64,000 bases of DNA, taken from Maribacter sp. MJ134 (GTDB taxonomy: Bacteria > Bacteroidota > Bacteroidia > Flavobacteriales > Flavobacteriaceae). The notes below the pieces were generated by a model that was given only the letters and a program-made list of their open reading frames with translations, did no database searches and was not told the DNA's origin. The translations under genes were made by a program, and so were the position numbers. The stretch spans positions 3,286,001 to 3,350,000 of the forward strand of contig NZ_CP034570.1 in the NCBI RefSeq assembly GCF_003970695.1. Direction: 5' to 3'. Position 1 is the first letter of the stretch. Every line of letters starts with the position of its first letter. Shown piece after piece: positions 8,841 to 16,987 of the stretch.

Positions 8841-10808
8841 TTAAAGTATTTCTTTTTCAGTAAGTTCATCTGCATCTTGAACACCAACACCAAAAGAGTA
8901 GCCTGTCAAAAGAAAAAAGACAGCTTCTTGAGGGTTTAATGTCCAGTTGTTGAGATTGAAATGTTTTCCAAACTCGTTGTCTGTAAAAATTACTTTACCC
9001 ATAGCATTATATTGCTTAGCCTTCTCAATCAGTGAGATGCGAAGCCGCTGTATATTTTCTTTATCCATCCCATTGAAGTTAACCTTCTGGATTACGGTCT
9101 TGGTTTTACCTTTTTGGATATATTCAACGGTATTGAGCATTCTGCCCAGGTAAAACATTGCTTTTTGATCTGTATTTAAGGACATCTTAGAAAAGAAATC
9201 CTGAATGGATTGCTCATACTTGTTTTCCGATTTTTCTTCGGCGGAGTTACTGTTGGGGTTTTCCATATCGATTAGGTTTAGTTTTTTAAGGAATTGTATG
9301 AAGGCGTGGTATTTGAAAACACTGTCACGAATAGCAAAATAGAAATAGTCGCTACTATATTGATGAACGTTAGTATAGCTGCCGTATCTACGGTAATAAT
9401 GGCAAAGTATAAGTTCTATAAAGTAGTCATAAAGAACTTCCTTCTTTACTTTTCTGTTTTCTAGGATTATTTTAAAAAGTTCTAGGGCTTTGTTCTTTTT
9501 TTCTTTGTCTTTTCGAAGCGGAATAATTTTGAATATGGAATTGAAATTTAAATTTGTTGGCACGCGTTCTTTGCTCTCATAATCATATTCAGTAATAACT
9601 TTGTCCCAATCCACAAAGCTATCCTCTCGAAACTCCCAGTTGACATCATTAAAAGTTTTAAGCAATTTGCTAAAATGAAAGCTGCTTACATCTTTGATAA
9701 TTTCGGTTGATTTAAAGAAATTACCATCAGACTCAAAAGCAATAAAGTTTATCCAAAATACTTCATCATCCAGTTCTAGATTAACGTTTTTTGCAAACTC
9801 ATCCAGACTGTTGATGTTGAAAAGAAGGTCTGATTTTTTATGAATTCCTTCCAAAGCCATTTCTAAATCGACGTTAGAATTTTGCATAAATTGAGGTATA
9901 ATCACATGGTCTAGATTAGCTATACGTATTTTATATCCTTGACTCAATAAATAGCTAGACGCATAATCCAGTTTTTTCTGATTTTCAACGCTAACTTGAT
10001 AATTGACAGAGAATTTTTTTTTATCAAAAAAACTTGCATAATTTTTTGTTTCGGTAACAAACATCTTGTTTAAACTGTAGCGAATATCAAGATTAAGCTC
10101 TTCAACATCTTCCATCTGGTCACCACTGGCATAACACAATTTCATTTTAGTTTTTTTGCTGCTTTGGGTGGTTGTTTGATTACCAAAAAAGGAATATTGC
10201 AAAAAGGTTGTGTAATCTTCAATATCAGCAAATACAGTAGGCGCGTTAAAACCAAATTCTACAGATTTAACCAAAACATTTACAAATACAATGTTTTCAT
10301 TATTACCTAAATTAAAGGATTCATTTATAGTGCGAATGTCAACAACACCTTTCGCAGAATGAACCGTCATTTCGAGGAACTTATCTTTGAGTTTGAAAAT
10401 TTGACCCAGTAACTTTTCGAGATATTCTGTTAGAAGGTACTTATTGACTTTTTCAATGGCCTCGACAAGCTCTCCTTTCTCAGTATCAGTTCCTTCCTTT
10501 CCAAAAAATGTTTTATAAATTTGGTTGATTTTTCCAGCAGGGACAGAGGTGTAAATTGCCTTATTATTACCTCCTTTTATTTTTAATGGGAATGTGTTTT
10601 TTATTTTTTCTTCGTCATATACCCGTAAACTTTCTGGACTAATTATTATTTCTTGAGCATCTAAATCAAAAATAATAGGAAGTGTGTAGTTCGTAATTGG
10701 GTTACCTCGTTTATCCTCACGTTCGGCTTTTGGATAATCCAAAAAGCGATCCCATTCACTTTTCCCTTGGCTTTGCCATTCTCCGATTTTAAGTAATGTT
10801 TGAAGCAT
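8841..10808 (-). CDS. cas8b: Cas8b, large Cascade subunit (TM1802/Csh1-like)
   Basis: A 655-aa protein, the first gene of the operon, in the position of the large subunit that recognises the PAM in the target. It resembles the TM1802-type Cas8b/Csh1 group: start LLKIGEWQSQGKSEWDRFL, predicted beta-rich N-terminal half and helical C-terminal half. A zinc-finger-like cysteine set, found in some Csh1 proteins, is not seen. These proteins diverge fast, so the call depends on both the N-terminal segment and the context with Csh2-type Cas7. The ATG at 10808 lies 32 bp downstream of an inverted repeat that may be an operator. Confidence 0.9.
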   Translation of the reverse strand: MLQTLLKIGEWQSQGKSEWDRFLDYPKAEREDKRGNPITNYTLPIIFDLDAQEIIISPESLRVYDEEKIKNTFPLKIKGGNNKAIYTSVPAGKINQIYKTFFGKEGTDTEKGELVEAIEKVNKYLLTEYLEKLLGQIFKLKDKFLEMTVHSAKGVVDIRTINESFNLGNNENIVFVNVLVKSVEFGFNAPTVFADIEDYTTFLQYSFFGNQTTTQSSKKTKMKLCYASGDQMEDVEELNLDIRYSLNKMFVTETKNYASFFDKKKFSVNYQVSVENQKKLDYASSYLLSQGYKIRIANLDHVIIPQFMQNSNVDLEMALEGIHKKSDLLFNINSLDEFAKNVNLELDDEVFWINFIAFESDGNFFKSTEIIKDVSSFHFSKLLKTFNDVNWEFREDSFVDWDKVITEYDYESKERVPTNLNFNSIFKIIPLRKDKEKKNKALELFKIILENRKVKKEVLYDYFIELILCHYYRRYGSYTNVHQYSSDYFYFAIRDSVFKYHAFIQFLKKLNLIDMENPNSNSAEEKSENKYEQSIQDFFSKMSLNTDQKAMFYLGRMLNTVEYIQKGKTKTVIQKVNFNGMDKENIQRLRISLIEKAKQYNAMGKVIFTDNEFGKHFNLNNWTLNPQEAVFFLLTGYSFGVGVQDADELTEKEIL

Positions 10809-10840
10809 TTCTAGTTGGTTTAATTAAAAAATGTTTAATC

Positions 10841-10860
10841 CATAGTCCTAAAGACTATAG
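10841..10860. promoter_or_regulatory. Inverted repeat upstream of the cas operon
   Basis: The 20-bp segment CATAGTCCTAAAGACTATAG has arms ATAGTC and GACTAT around a 5-bp centre. It sits 33-52 bp upstream of the cas8b ATG, where the promoter of the nine-gene operon should be. It could be an operator or the base of a 5' leader hairpin. No regulator gene is adjacent. Confidence 0.4.
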
Positions 10861-11012
10861 AATGATACATCTTACAATTTAATTCGGGGGAAGGTTTCTC
10901 GTAAGAGAATTCCTAAGATAGGATGTTTGGATAAGACTTCCTTACTGAAAAGCGTAATTTTCAAAAAAATATATGGAAGTCTTGTCAACCTCCGGTAGTA
11001 GATAAGACCTTC

Positions 11013-11155
11013 TGCTCCAATTCCTCTTATGCGGACACACCATGCCGGTCCACAACTGTCGTCCTTTCGCAACCCGTTGCCCAACCTTTTCGGTGGGCTC
11101 AGCAGAAGAAGCGACGTTCCACGCTCCTCGACCTTTCCTTACCCTCGCCACGAAA
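11013..11155. repeat. GC-rich diverged repeat, copy 1
   Basis: First of three related GC-rich segments (others at 12171-12340 and 13741-13910). It shares an almost unbroken block of about 45 bp with copy 2, including TTATGCGGACACACCATGCC, and further on the pattern GTGGGC...CGACCTTTCCTT. The rest of 10861-11448 holds no supported gene; short open frames here fall in the repeat and do not look like proteins. Function unknown. Confidence 0.75.
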
Positions 11156-11448
11156 ACTAATTCCCATAAAATCTAGGGTATTGAATCTAGGTGTTTTGAC
11201 AATGGATTTTGTTTCGCCTTGTTTTTGATATTGCCTAGGGTTTTAATGTCCAGGACTGCCCTGTGATGGTATAATCCTAAGGGTAGATGTAAGGTAGTGT
11301 GTTAATTGTCCTGTAATTATATATACTTTATTGGAATGATCGATGATATCCAATTCAGACAATCCAAATGAGCCTTCCTAATCCTTCAATTAAGTCCGAT
11401 CGGCAGGAATCTAAAAAAATACTAACTTAGAGTCCTATTGATTCAAAT

Positions 11449-11634
11449 ATGAAAATTACTTTTAGAACAAAGGAAGAAGCCAATAGGGAACAGGAAAAGG
11501 AGTATCTAGCACTATCGGGAAGTGAGCGGTTCTATAGGTTTATGGAGTTCATACAACATAGTAAGAAGCTGCCCTCCAAAGTCAAAAAAACCAACGACAA
11601 AGGTTTCAAGGTCATCATCAAAACAAGCGATTGA
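11449..11634 (+). CDS. Small partner protein of a nucleotidyltransferase (candidate antitoxin)
   Basis: A 61-aa basic protein starting MKITFRTKEEANREQ, with no recognised domain. Its TGA stop (11632-11634) shares its A with the ATG of the next gene, so the two are translationally coupled. Small proteins of this size often precede nucleotidyltransferases of the DUF6036/AbiEii type and are annotated as hypothetical or as antitoxin partners. The role is inferred from context; the coding call rests on coupling and composition. Confidence 0.65.
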   Translation: MKITFRTKEEANREQEKEYLALSGSERFYRFMEFIQHSKKLPSKVKKTNDKGFKVIIKTSD

Positions 11635-12131
11635 TGCAACAATGGAAAAAGGACATTGATCAATTTCTAGAATTAGCCAATAAACATGGGGTACGAATGT
11701 TAATGGTTGGAGGGGCGGCCGTAAATTTTCATGGGTACCAAAGACATTCTGCCGATATAGATTTTTGGTTGGACACCTCTAAAGAAAACTTTGAAAAGTT
11801 GGAGCGGGTCTTTAAGGACATGGGCTTTGATTTTAATGGGTTCCCTCCAGAGGTTCAAGAACAGAAACAGAATATATCCTTAAAGTTTTCTCCAGCGGAT
11901 CTGGATGTTGAGCTAATTACAAAATTCAATGTAGGCCGACCTTTTGACCAAGCATACGAGGCATCCGAACAGGTCCAAATTGGTCCGAATAAAGTTGCTA
12001 AGCTTCGTGTATTGACTTTAGATGATTTGATCAGTAGTAAAATCAAGTCAAATAGAACCAAGGATTTGTTGGATGTTAAAGAATTGAAGCGAATAAACAA
12101 TCCCAAAAAGAATAAAGGACTTGGCATGTGA
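11634..12131 (+). CDS. Nucleotidyltransferase-fold protein (DUF6036/AbiEii-like)
   Basis: A 165-aa protein with the polymerase-beta-type nucleotidyltransferase signature: GG near residue 23 (VGGAAV), then DIDFWL about 17 residues later, giving the GG...DxD pattern. A third acidic residue may be in DLDVELI near residue 87. The ATG at 11634 is chosen over an in-frame TTG at 11631 because it overlaps the upstream stop. It belongs with proteins used as toxins or defence enzymes that modify tRNA or other targets with nucleotides. Both genes sit between repeat copies 1 and 2, like a cassette. Confidence 0.75.
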   Translation: MQQWKKDIDQFLELANKHGVRMLMVGGAAVNFHGYQRHSADIDFWLDTSKENFEKLERVFKDMGFDFNGFPPEVQEQKQNISLKFSPADLDVELITKFNVGRPFDQAYEASEQVQIGPNKVAKLRVLTLDDLISSKIKSNRTKDLLDVKELKRINNPKKNKGLGM

Positions 12132-12170
12132 TAATAATGGATTAATTGTTTAATCAATAAGAACGCTGTG

Positions 12171-12340
12171 GAAGTCGGCCGAACCTTTCGCTCTAATTCC
12201 TCTTATGCGGACACACCATGCCGGTCCACAACCGTCGTCCTTCCGCTACCGGTTGCCTAACCTCCTTTGGTGGGCCCAGAAAAACAAGCGGCGTTCCGCG
12301 CCCATCGACCTTTCCTTCCCCTCCCCACAAAATTCCTTTC
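12171..12340. repeat. GC-rich diverged repeat, copy 2
   Basis: Second copy. It shares GGAAGTCG with copy 3 at its left end, the long CGGACACACCATGCCGG block with copy 1, and AACAAGCGGCG with copy 3 on the right. It fills much of the gene-free stretch 12132-12561. The remaining 12341-12530 shows no gene; the minus-strand open frame there does not look coding. Confidence 0.75.
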
Positions 12341-12530
12341 TGGTGCTCGATAATTTATGCGTAAGGAATAGAAATTAAACAGATTATTGAAATGCTAGAA
12401 TATGAGGGTAACTTTTGAACAACCTTAATAGCAATTGGAGAGGGGATTAATTGCCAATCGTATCGAATCATGTTGGTTGAAGTATCCTGAAAAGCAAATC
12501 CCATCAAAAAAGGGATGTATTTTGTAATAA

Positions 12531-12556
12531 AAATGTAAACAAATTTGTTTACATTT
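12531..12556. promoter_or_regulatory. Perfect 26-bp palindrome over the promoter of the HigA-like gene
   Basis: The 26 bp from 12531 to 12556 equal their own reverse complement (AAATGTAAACAAA and its mirror). The right arm contains TACATTTG (12550-12557), an exact match to the Bacteroidota -7 box TAnnTTTG. The ATG at 12562 begins 4 bp after that box, so the mRNA may start at or within a few bases of the start codon. A palindrome over the promoter of a helix-turn-helix antitoxin gene suggests autorepression; this is inferred. Confidence 0.65.
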
Positions 12557-12561
12557 GTGAT

Positions 12562-13038
12562 ATGATTGCATATGCCAAAAAATATAAAGGAATACACCCT
12601 GGCAGGGTTCTGAAAAGGGAACTTAAAAAACGGTCTCTTAAACAACGCCCTTTTGCCCTGTCTATAGCCGAACATCCCCAAACCCTTAACGCCATTACGA
12701 ATGAGCGGCGTGACCTCAATACGGCCTTGGCTCTAAAGATTGAGGATAAACTTGGTTTGGAGGAAGGCAGTTTGGTGCTCTTACAGGCCTTTTATGATAT
12801 TAAAAAGGAGAAAGCGGGCCATCATACCAAGACACCTGATTTTTCGATTTTACGAAAATCCCTTTTCTGGGATACGGATATCAAAAAAATTGATTGGGAA
12901 GGGCAATACAAAGCGGTTATTCGCCGTGTACTGGAACGCGGCAATACCCAGGAAAAAAAGGAGATTTCTCGATTTTACGGGGCAAAAAGGGTTGCTGAGG
13001 TCGCCAATTCCATGAATAGAACAGCAACTTCACTTTAA
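12562..13038 (+). CDS. HigA-like antitoxin with a DUF6922-like C-terminal domain
   Basis: A 158-aa protein. Residues about 8-75 look like the HigA type of XRE DNA-binding domain (HPGRVLKRELKKRSL, then LNAITNERRDLNTALALKI). Residues about 90-150 match a separate domain often labelled DUF6922 (LFWDTDIKKIDWEGQY, then ISRFYG). It probably binds the 26-bp palindrome that overlaps its own promoter and pairs with the nucleotidyltransferase just downstream. Both lie between repeat copies 2 and 3. The domain names are recognised from motifs; the antitoxin role is inferred. Confidence 0.75.
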   Translation: MIAYAKKYKGIHPGRVLKRELKKRSLKQRPFALSIAEHPQTLNAITNERRDLNTALALKIEDKLGLEEGSLVLLQAFYDIKKEKAGHHTKTPDFSILRKSLFWDTDIKKIDWEGQYKAVIRRVLERGNTQEKKEISRFYGAKRVAEVANSMNRTATSL

Positions 13039-13048
13039 ATATATTGAT

Positions 13049-13705
13049 TTGCTCTATTACAAGACAGTAAACCAGCTGCTCAAAGAAAGCCTAATCAAGT
13101 TAATGAACGCAAAAGAATTTGAAGCTTTTCGATTGGTAGGTGGAACATCCCTAAGTCTACAGATCGGTCATAGGGAATCTGTGGACATAGATCTGTTCAG
13201 TGATTTGACTTATAGCTCTATTGATTTTAATAGCATCGATAATTATTTGGACGAAGCGTTTCCATACGTGGACGATATTCGAGAACTGTTCCCCGGAATT
13301 GGGAAGTCCTATCTCATTGGAAAGGATAAGGAAAACGCCATAAAGTTGGATGTTTACCATACTGATGATTTCATCACGCCCGTAAAAATTGTGGATGGAA
13401 TCCGTATGACCACCATTGAAGAAATCATTGCCATGAAATTGGATGTGGTGCAACGGGAAGGACGGAAAAAGGACTTTTGGGATTTGCACGAACTGCTCTC
13501 CGAATATGGGGTAGGGGATATGCTGGATTGGCACCAAAGTCGATACCCTTATAGCCACGATAGGAATCTAATACTTGAAAATTTCACCAATTTCGAAAGG
13601 GCAGATGAGGATTTCGACCCCATTTGCCTACGGGGAAAGTATTGGGAGTTCATCAAGGAAGATATCCAAGAAGCCATTGAAGCATTTGGCAGCGAAAATC
13701 CCTGA
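13049..13705 (+). CDS. AbiEii/AbiGii-type nucleotidyltransferase toxin
   Basis: A 218-aa protein with the AbiEii signature: VGGTSLSLQIGHRESVDIDL (about residues 30-49), giving the GG(T)S...DxD nucleotidyltransferase motif, then an acidic strand in AIKLDVYH. Members act as toxins of type IV toxin-antitoxin pairs and in phage abortive infection. The start is taken as TTG at 13049 because homologues characteristically begin LYYKTV; no in-frame ATG is near. It follows the HigA-like gene by 10 bp. The usual AbiEi antitoxin is replaced here by the XRE/DUF6922 protein. Confidence 0.85.
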   Translation: MLYYKTVNQLLKESLIKLMNAKEFEAFRLVGGTSLSLQIGHRESVDIDLFSDLTYSSIDFNSIDNYLDEAFPYVDDIRELFPGIGKSYLIGKDKENAIKLDVYHTDDFITPVKIVDGIRMTTIEEIIAMKLDVVQREGRKKDFWDLHELLSEYGVGDMLDWHQSRYPYSHDRNLILENFTNFERADEDFDPICLRGKYWEFIKEDIQEAIEAFGSENP

Positions 13706-13740
13706 AATTTCTGCCCGTATGCTTAATATTCTTTAGTCCC

Positions 13741-13910
13741 TGCGGAAGTCGCACAAAAACTCCACTGCAATCCTCCCCGGACGGACACGCTTCGCCGGTC
13801 CGTCCGTAAAGTCTTTCCGTTCCGGTTTTGCACGACCCCCTCGCGACCGCGCAAAAGAACAAGCGGCGAAAATGCCGCTTGCTCTTTTCTCTCCCTACCC
13901 ACAAAAAACC
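13741..13910. repeat. GC-rich diverged repeat, copy 3, with a strong hairpin
   Basis: Third copy, directly before the mobilization genes. It has a hairpin at 13778-13806 with 9-bp arms (CGGACGGAC and GTCCGTCCG). Copies 1 and 2 keep only the inner GGAC/GTCC pairs. A second hairpin at 13860-13879 (AAGCGGC...GCCGCTT) is followed by a T-rich run and may stop transcription from the toxin gene. Its closeness to mobC suggests this repeat belongs to the mobilization module and that copies 1 and 2 are relics of related elements. Confidence 0.7.
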
Positions 13911-14066
13911 TGGACAGTTCTCTATTTCTTTATATTTTTTAAACAATATATTAGACCAGATAAATCTCCTATTTGTACCCATATATATCGATATGGTCTT
14001 ATCTGATTTTACGGGTTAAATAATTGATTATAAGATAGTTGTAATCCTATTTCATTGATTATATTT

Positions 14067-14129
14067 ATCCGTGAAACGGATAGCGAGGTGTATTCTAAGT
14101 AACTTAGAATTATCTACTTCTGGCGAAGT
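14067..14129 (+). other. Candidate origin of transfer: three hairpins upstream of mobC
   Basis: Three inverted repeats lie in 63 bp just before the mobilization genes: ATCCGT/ACGGAT at 14067-14081, ATTCTAAGT/ACTTAGAAT with a 1-bp centre at 14092-14110, and ACTTC/GAAGT at 14116-14129. Origins of transfer usually sit next to mobC and relaxase genes and contain such repeats near the nick site. No nick site can be named from sequence alone. The stretch 13911-14066 is AT-rich with no gene. Confidence 0.45.
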
Positions 14130-14153
14130 GTTTTGCTCCGAAAAGCAATAAAA

Positions 14154-14537
14154 ATGGAACAACGGAAAAGAGGTCGAAAAAGATTGGGTAACAAGAAGCG
14201 GCACCATAATATCATGCTTCGGTTCAACGATACGGAATACGAAAGATTGAGGCAACTATGCGCATCGTACCAACTGGATATTTCCAAAAGGGGAACGACA
14301 GGTCCGATGCTCAGAAGGTTGATCTTGCAACAAGGGGCAGCGGAGAAGGATAGGCTTCCCGACACTTCGAACCTTGCCTATCATTTCAATAAAATAGGAA
14401 ACAATATCAACCAATTGGTGAAACTCGCACACCGCAAAAACCAAAGGAGTCCGAACAGCGAACTACAATATGAGATACGGAAAACGAACGAATTGTTACA
14501 GGCTCTTTTGGAAACCGTAAACGAAAAATGGAAATGA
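14154..14537 (+). CDS. mobC: MobC-like relaxosome accessory protein
   Basis: A 127-aa basic protein starting MEQRKRGRKRLGN. It has a ribbon-helix-helix-like N-terminal part with the MLRFNDTEYERLRQL segment and the C-terminal LAYHFNKIGNNINQLVKLAH motif typical of the MobC family. MobC binds oriT and helps the relaxase open the DNA. The ATG at 14154 is preferred to an in-frame TTG at 14133. Its stop overlaps the relaxase start. Confidence 0.85.
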   Translation: MEQRKRGRKRLGNKKRHHNIMLRFNDTEYERLRQLCASYQLDISKRGTTGPMLRRLILQQGAAEKDRLPDTSNLAYHFNKIGNNINQLVKLAHRKNQRSPNSELQYEIRKTNELLQALLETVNEKWK

Positions 14538-16846
14538 TAGCAAAGCTGATTTATGGCGAGACCTGTCAAGGAACGATGAAGTATGTTCTCGGAAAAGAGG
14601 GTATGCGCGTACTCGGTTACGGCAACACGTTTTCCCAAAACATATCGCCAAAGTTCTTTGAAAACGTACTTTATTTTCAGGGACAGCGCAACGCCACTAA
14701 AAACCGCTATGCGCACATCAGCCTTAACCTTCCCCATGGGGAACACTTGGACGACAAGACCTTCCTAAAAGTATCCGAAGAGTACATGGAGAATATGGGT
14801 TACGGGGAGCAGCCCTACGTCGTTGTCAGACATACGGATACCGAGCATGAACACGTCCATATCGTAACGACAAATGTAAAGGAAGATGGCAAAGTACTCG
14901 GAATCTACAATAGCCATAGAAGAAGCATGGCGACGCGGCAACACCTAGAGAAGAAATACGGCCTATCCCCCGCACCCACAACGAAACAGAAAAGCCAGCT
15001 GCCGATATATCGATTACCCGAACTACAGTTCGGAATGGATGCGGAAAAAGGAACAAAATATTACTTGCAGGATGTACTCAACAGTATCAACCAAAAATAC
15101 AAGGTGCGTAGTTTCGATGAACTGGCAAGATTGGTAAAACCTTACCACATCGAAATAAGAACTATAAAGAACGAATCGGGAAGGGTAGGTGTCGCTTACG
15201 GGCTTAACAATCAAAAAGGCTATCAGACAAGGTTCATCAACGGCTCCGAAGTACACCGAGGATTGAGCGGCCCGAAACTTAAAAAGGTCTTCGATATACA
15301 TTCCAAATCGAAGCTGTTGCCGACGCATCGCAAACGCCTCTTGAAACAGATAGAAACGACCTATGACCTTTTCCGAACCATCCAACCACATGACCTTGAG
15401 GAAGTCCTAAAGGAATATCAGGGAATCGACATCAAACTGGACATAAAAGGAGATGTTATCGAGGGGTACACGGTCTTTGACAAATCGATGTACGTTTTCA
15501 GGGCAAAGGAACTCGGCAGGAACGTTCGGATGCAGAATCGTTTGGATATTTTCGGCAATAGGGAGGAACCCACCCAAATCGATACCGAAAGCAAACAGTT
15601 CAAATTGGAAGTCCAAAAAGTTATAGAAGAGGCATTGAAGACTTCTTACCTGAAATCCCGGAAACAGCAAGGACTGCTTTCGGAACATATTTTGAAAACC
15701 AGCTTCGGGGATATCGTCCCAAGCTTGACCACTTCAGAAAAGCATAGTTTTTTGGAACGTTACATCCCAAGAAATCAAAAGACCGGATTCAGGAAAGCCG
15801 TAGAAAAGATTTTTCCGATTGTCAGGGAAAGGTTGTTTGAACTTGAAACCAAGAAGGAAAAGGCCGCTCTGCAAAACAAATTCAATCTCATTGGCAAGGT
15901 ATTGAAAAATAAAATCTTCGATGTCAGCACGGAGCAAGGAAGCGTTCATCTTTTGTTTCAATCCTTGGGCGTAAAGTATCATGATAACAAGTTGTCCTTT
16001 GCAAATTCGGACAGACACACCGTTCCCGTTCCTCTGGGACACTTGTCTTTACCCGGGCAAATGGAAAAATATGTATCCACGGGATTCGTGCGCCAAAACC
16101 ATTCGATGTTGGAAATGTTATCGGAACAGTCTTCCGAAAGCAGTCCAAAGCTGACGGCGACCGCTATGTTCCTGCCCATGATTTTTCCGAATCTTTATGA
16201 AAAAATGAATCCCGTTTATAAAAAGCAATTTGAAAGTGTCGCTTTGGGGTCCTATGTAAAAAATGCAGAACGGATGCACGCCCCCTTCGAAAAATCTCCG
16301 AAGGACTATATCGCGCTTTTTAACGCAAGAGGTTTCTATTTTGTAAAGGGAGAGGAGGGTTTCAAAATCAAGTCGATTTATACAGGCAACGAATCAAGCC
16401 ACACCTTGTCCAGAAGAACAAGCCTTTATTTGGGTTCGATTCCCGATTTGACTAACGTTTTGCATAAACAAAAGCCCATCATCCGAGACCTATTGGAAGA
16501 GGGCAGGAGTAATCTAAAGAATCTATGGGCGGGACATTTATTGGAAAAGGGAATGTACGATAAGGTCGCCTTTATGCTAACGGCTGAAAAAGTGTACCCG
16601 AACCTGCATCGGGAAATGGTGCAGCACCATATGGACAACGGACTTCGCGAAAGCATGAACGTGGCATCAGTAAGGCAAACCAATATTCAACAAAACCGAC
16701 TGCTCAGAAAAGGCGTTTATGCGGTTAGCTCCTTATTGGGCAGTAGTGGTAAGAAAGCCGAAGAGGTCTATAACGGGTTTAAGGATGAATTGACGGATTC
16801 CACAAAATCCAAAAGGAAAGGTATAGGCATGGGACTTCTGTGGTAA
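14534..16846 (+). CDS. Relaxase of the MobA/VirD2 type
   Basis: A protein of 770 aa (772 if the ATG at 14528 is used). The ATG at 14534 overlaps the mobC stop as ATGA and is preferred. The N-terminal relaxase domain (about 1-150) contains the metal-binding motif HTDTEHEHVH (about residues 100-109), and a tyrosine in MKYVLG near residue 17 may be the nicking residue. The enzyme nicks oriT and leads one strand into a recipient. The long C-terminal half has no recognised domain. No type IV secretion or coupling-protein genes are present, so the element would be mobilizable rather than self-transmissible unless they lie outside. Confidence 0.9.
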   Translation: MIAKLIYGETCQGTMKYVLGKEGMRVLGYGNTFSQNISPKFFENVLYFQGQRNATKNRYAHISLNLPHGEHLDDKTFLKVSEEYMENMGYGEQPYVVVRHTDTEHEHVHIVTTNVKEDGKVLGIYNSHRRSMATRQHLEKKYGLSPAPTTKQKSQLPIYRLPELQFGMDAEKGTKYYLQDVLNSINQKYKVRSFDELARLVKPYHIEIRTIKNESGRVGVAYGLNNQKGYQTRFINGSEVHRGLSGPKLKKVFDIHSKSKLLPTHRKRLLKQIETTYDLFRTIQPHDLEEVLKEYQGIDIKLDIKGDVIEGYTVFDKSMYVFRAKELGRNVRMQNRLDIFGNREEPTQIDTESKQFKLEVQKVIEEALKTSYLKSRKQQGLLSEHILKTSFGDIVPSLTTSEKHSFLERYIPRNQKTGFRKAVEKIFPIVRERLFELETKKEKAALQNKFNLIGKVLKNKIFDVSTEQGSVHLLFQSLGVKYHDNKLSFANSDRHTVPVPLGHLSLPGQMEKYVSTGFVRQNHSMLEMLSEQSSESSPKLTATAMFLPMIFPNLYEKMNPVYKKQFESVALGSYVKNAERMHAPFEKSPKDYIALFNARGFYFVKGEEGFKIKSIYTGNESSHTLSRRTSLYLGSIPDLTNVLHKQKPIIRDLLEEGRSNLKNLWAGHLLEKGMYDKVAFMLTAEKVYPNLHREMVQHHMDNGLRESMNVASVRQTNIQQNRLLRKGVYAVSSLLGSSGKKAEEVYNGFKDELTDSTKSKRKGIGMGLLW

Positions 16847-16864
16847 AACTTGAAGAGGAATTTT

Positions 16865-16886
16865 GCGCCCTAACGGGCGCTTTTTT
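16865..16886 (+). terminator. Terminator after the relaxase gene
   Basis: A GCGCCC stem, TAAC loop and GGGCGC stem followed by six T, beginning 19 bp after the relaxase stop. Confidence 0.85.
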
Positions 16887-16987
16887 GTGGATAGGGAGAA
16901 GAAAGAAAAATACTATTTGCTTATTTTATCACCGAAACCTAGGCGAAGGTTACTGCGTTAAAATTTTTATACGATATGTTGTCAAAC

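Noticed and set aside
10872-11151. Two open frames on the minus strand upstream of the cas operon.
   Set aside because: They lie in the GC-rich repeat, overlap each other in different frames and have no protein-like features.
11013-12340. GCCTAAC/GCCCAAC strings inside repeat copies 1 and 2 looked like integron attC core sites.
   Set aside because: No matching GTTRRRY partner is placed at the other end of the segments, there is no integron integrase, and copy 3 lacks the string.
14528-14537. Overlap between mobC and the relaxase looked like a frameshift.
   Set aside because: Both proteins are complete; the overlap is a normal ATGA start-stop junction.
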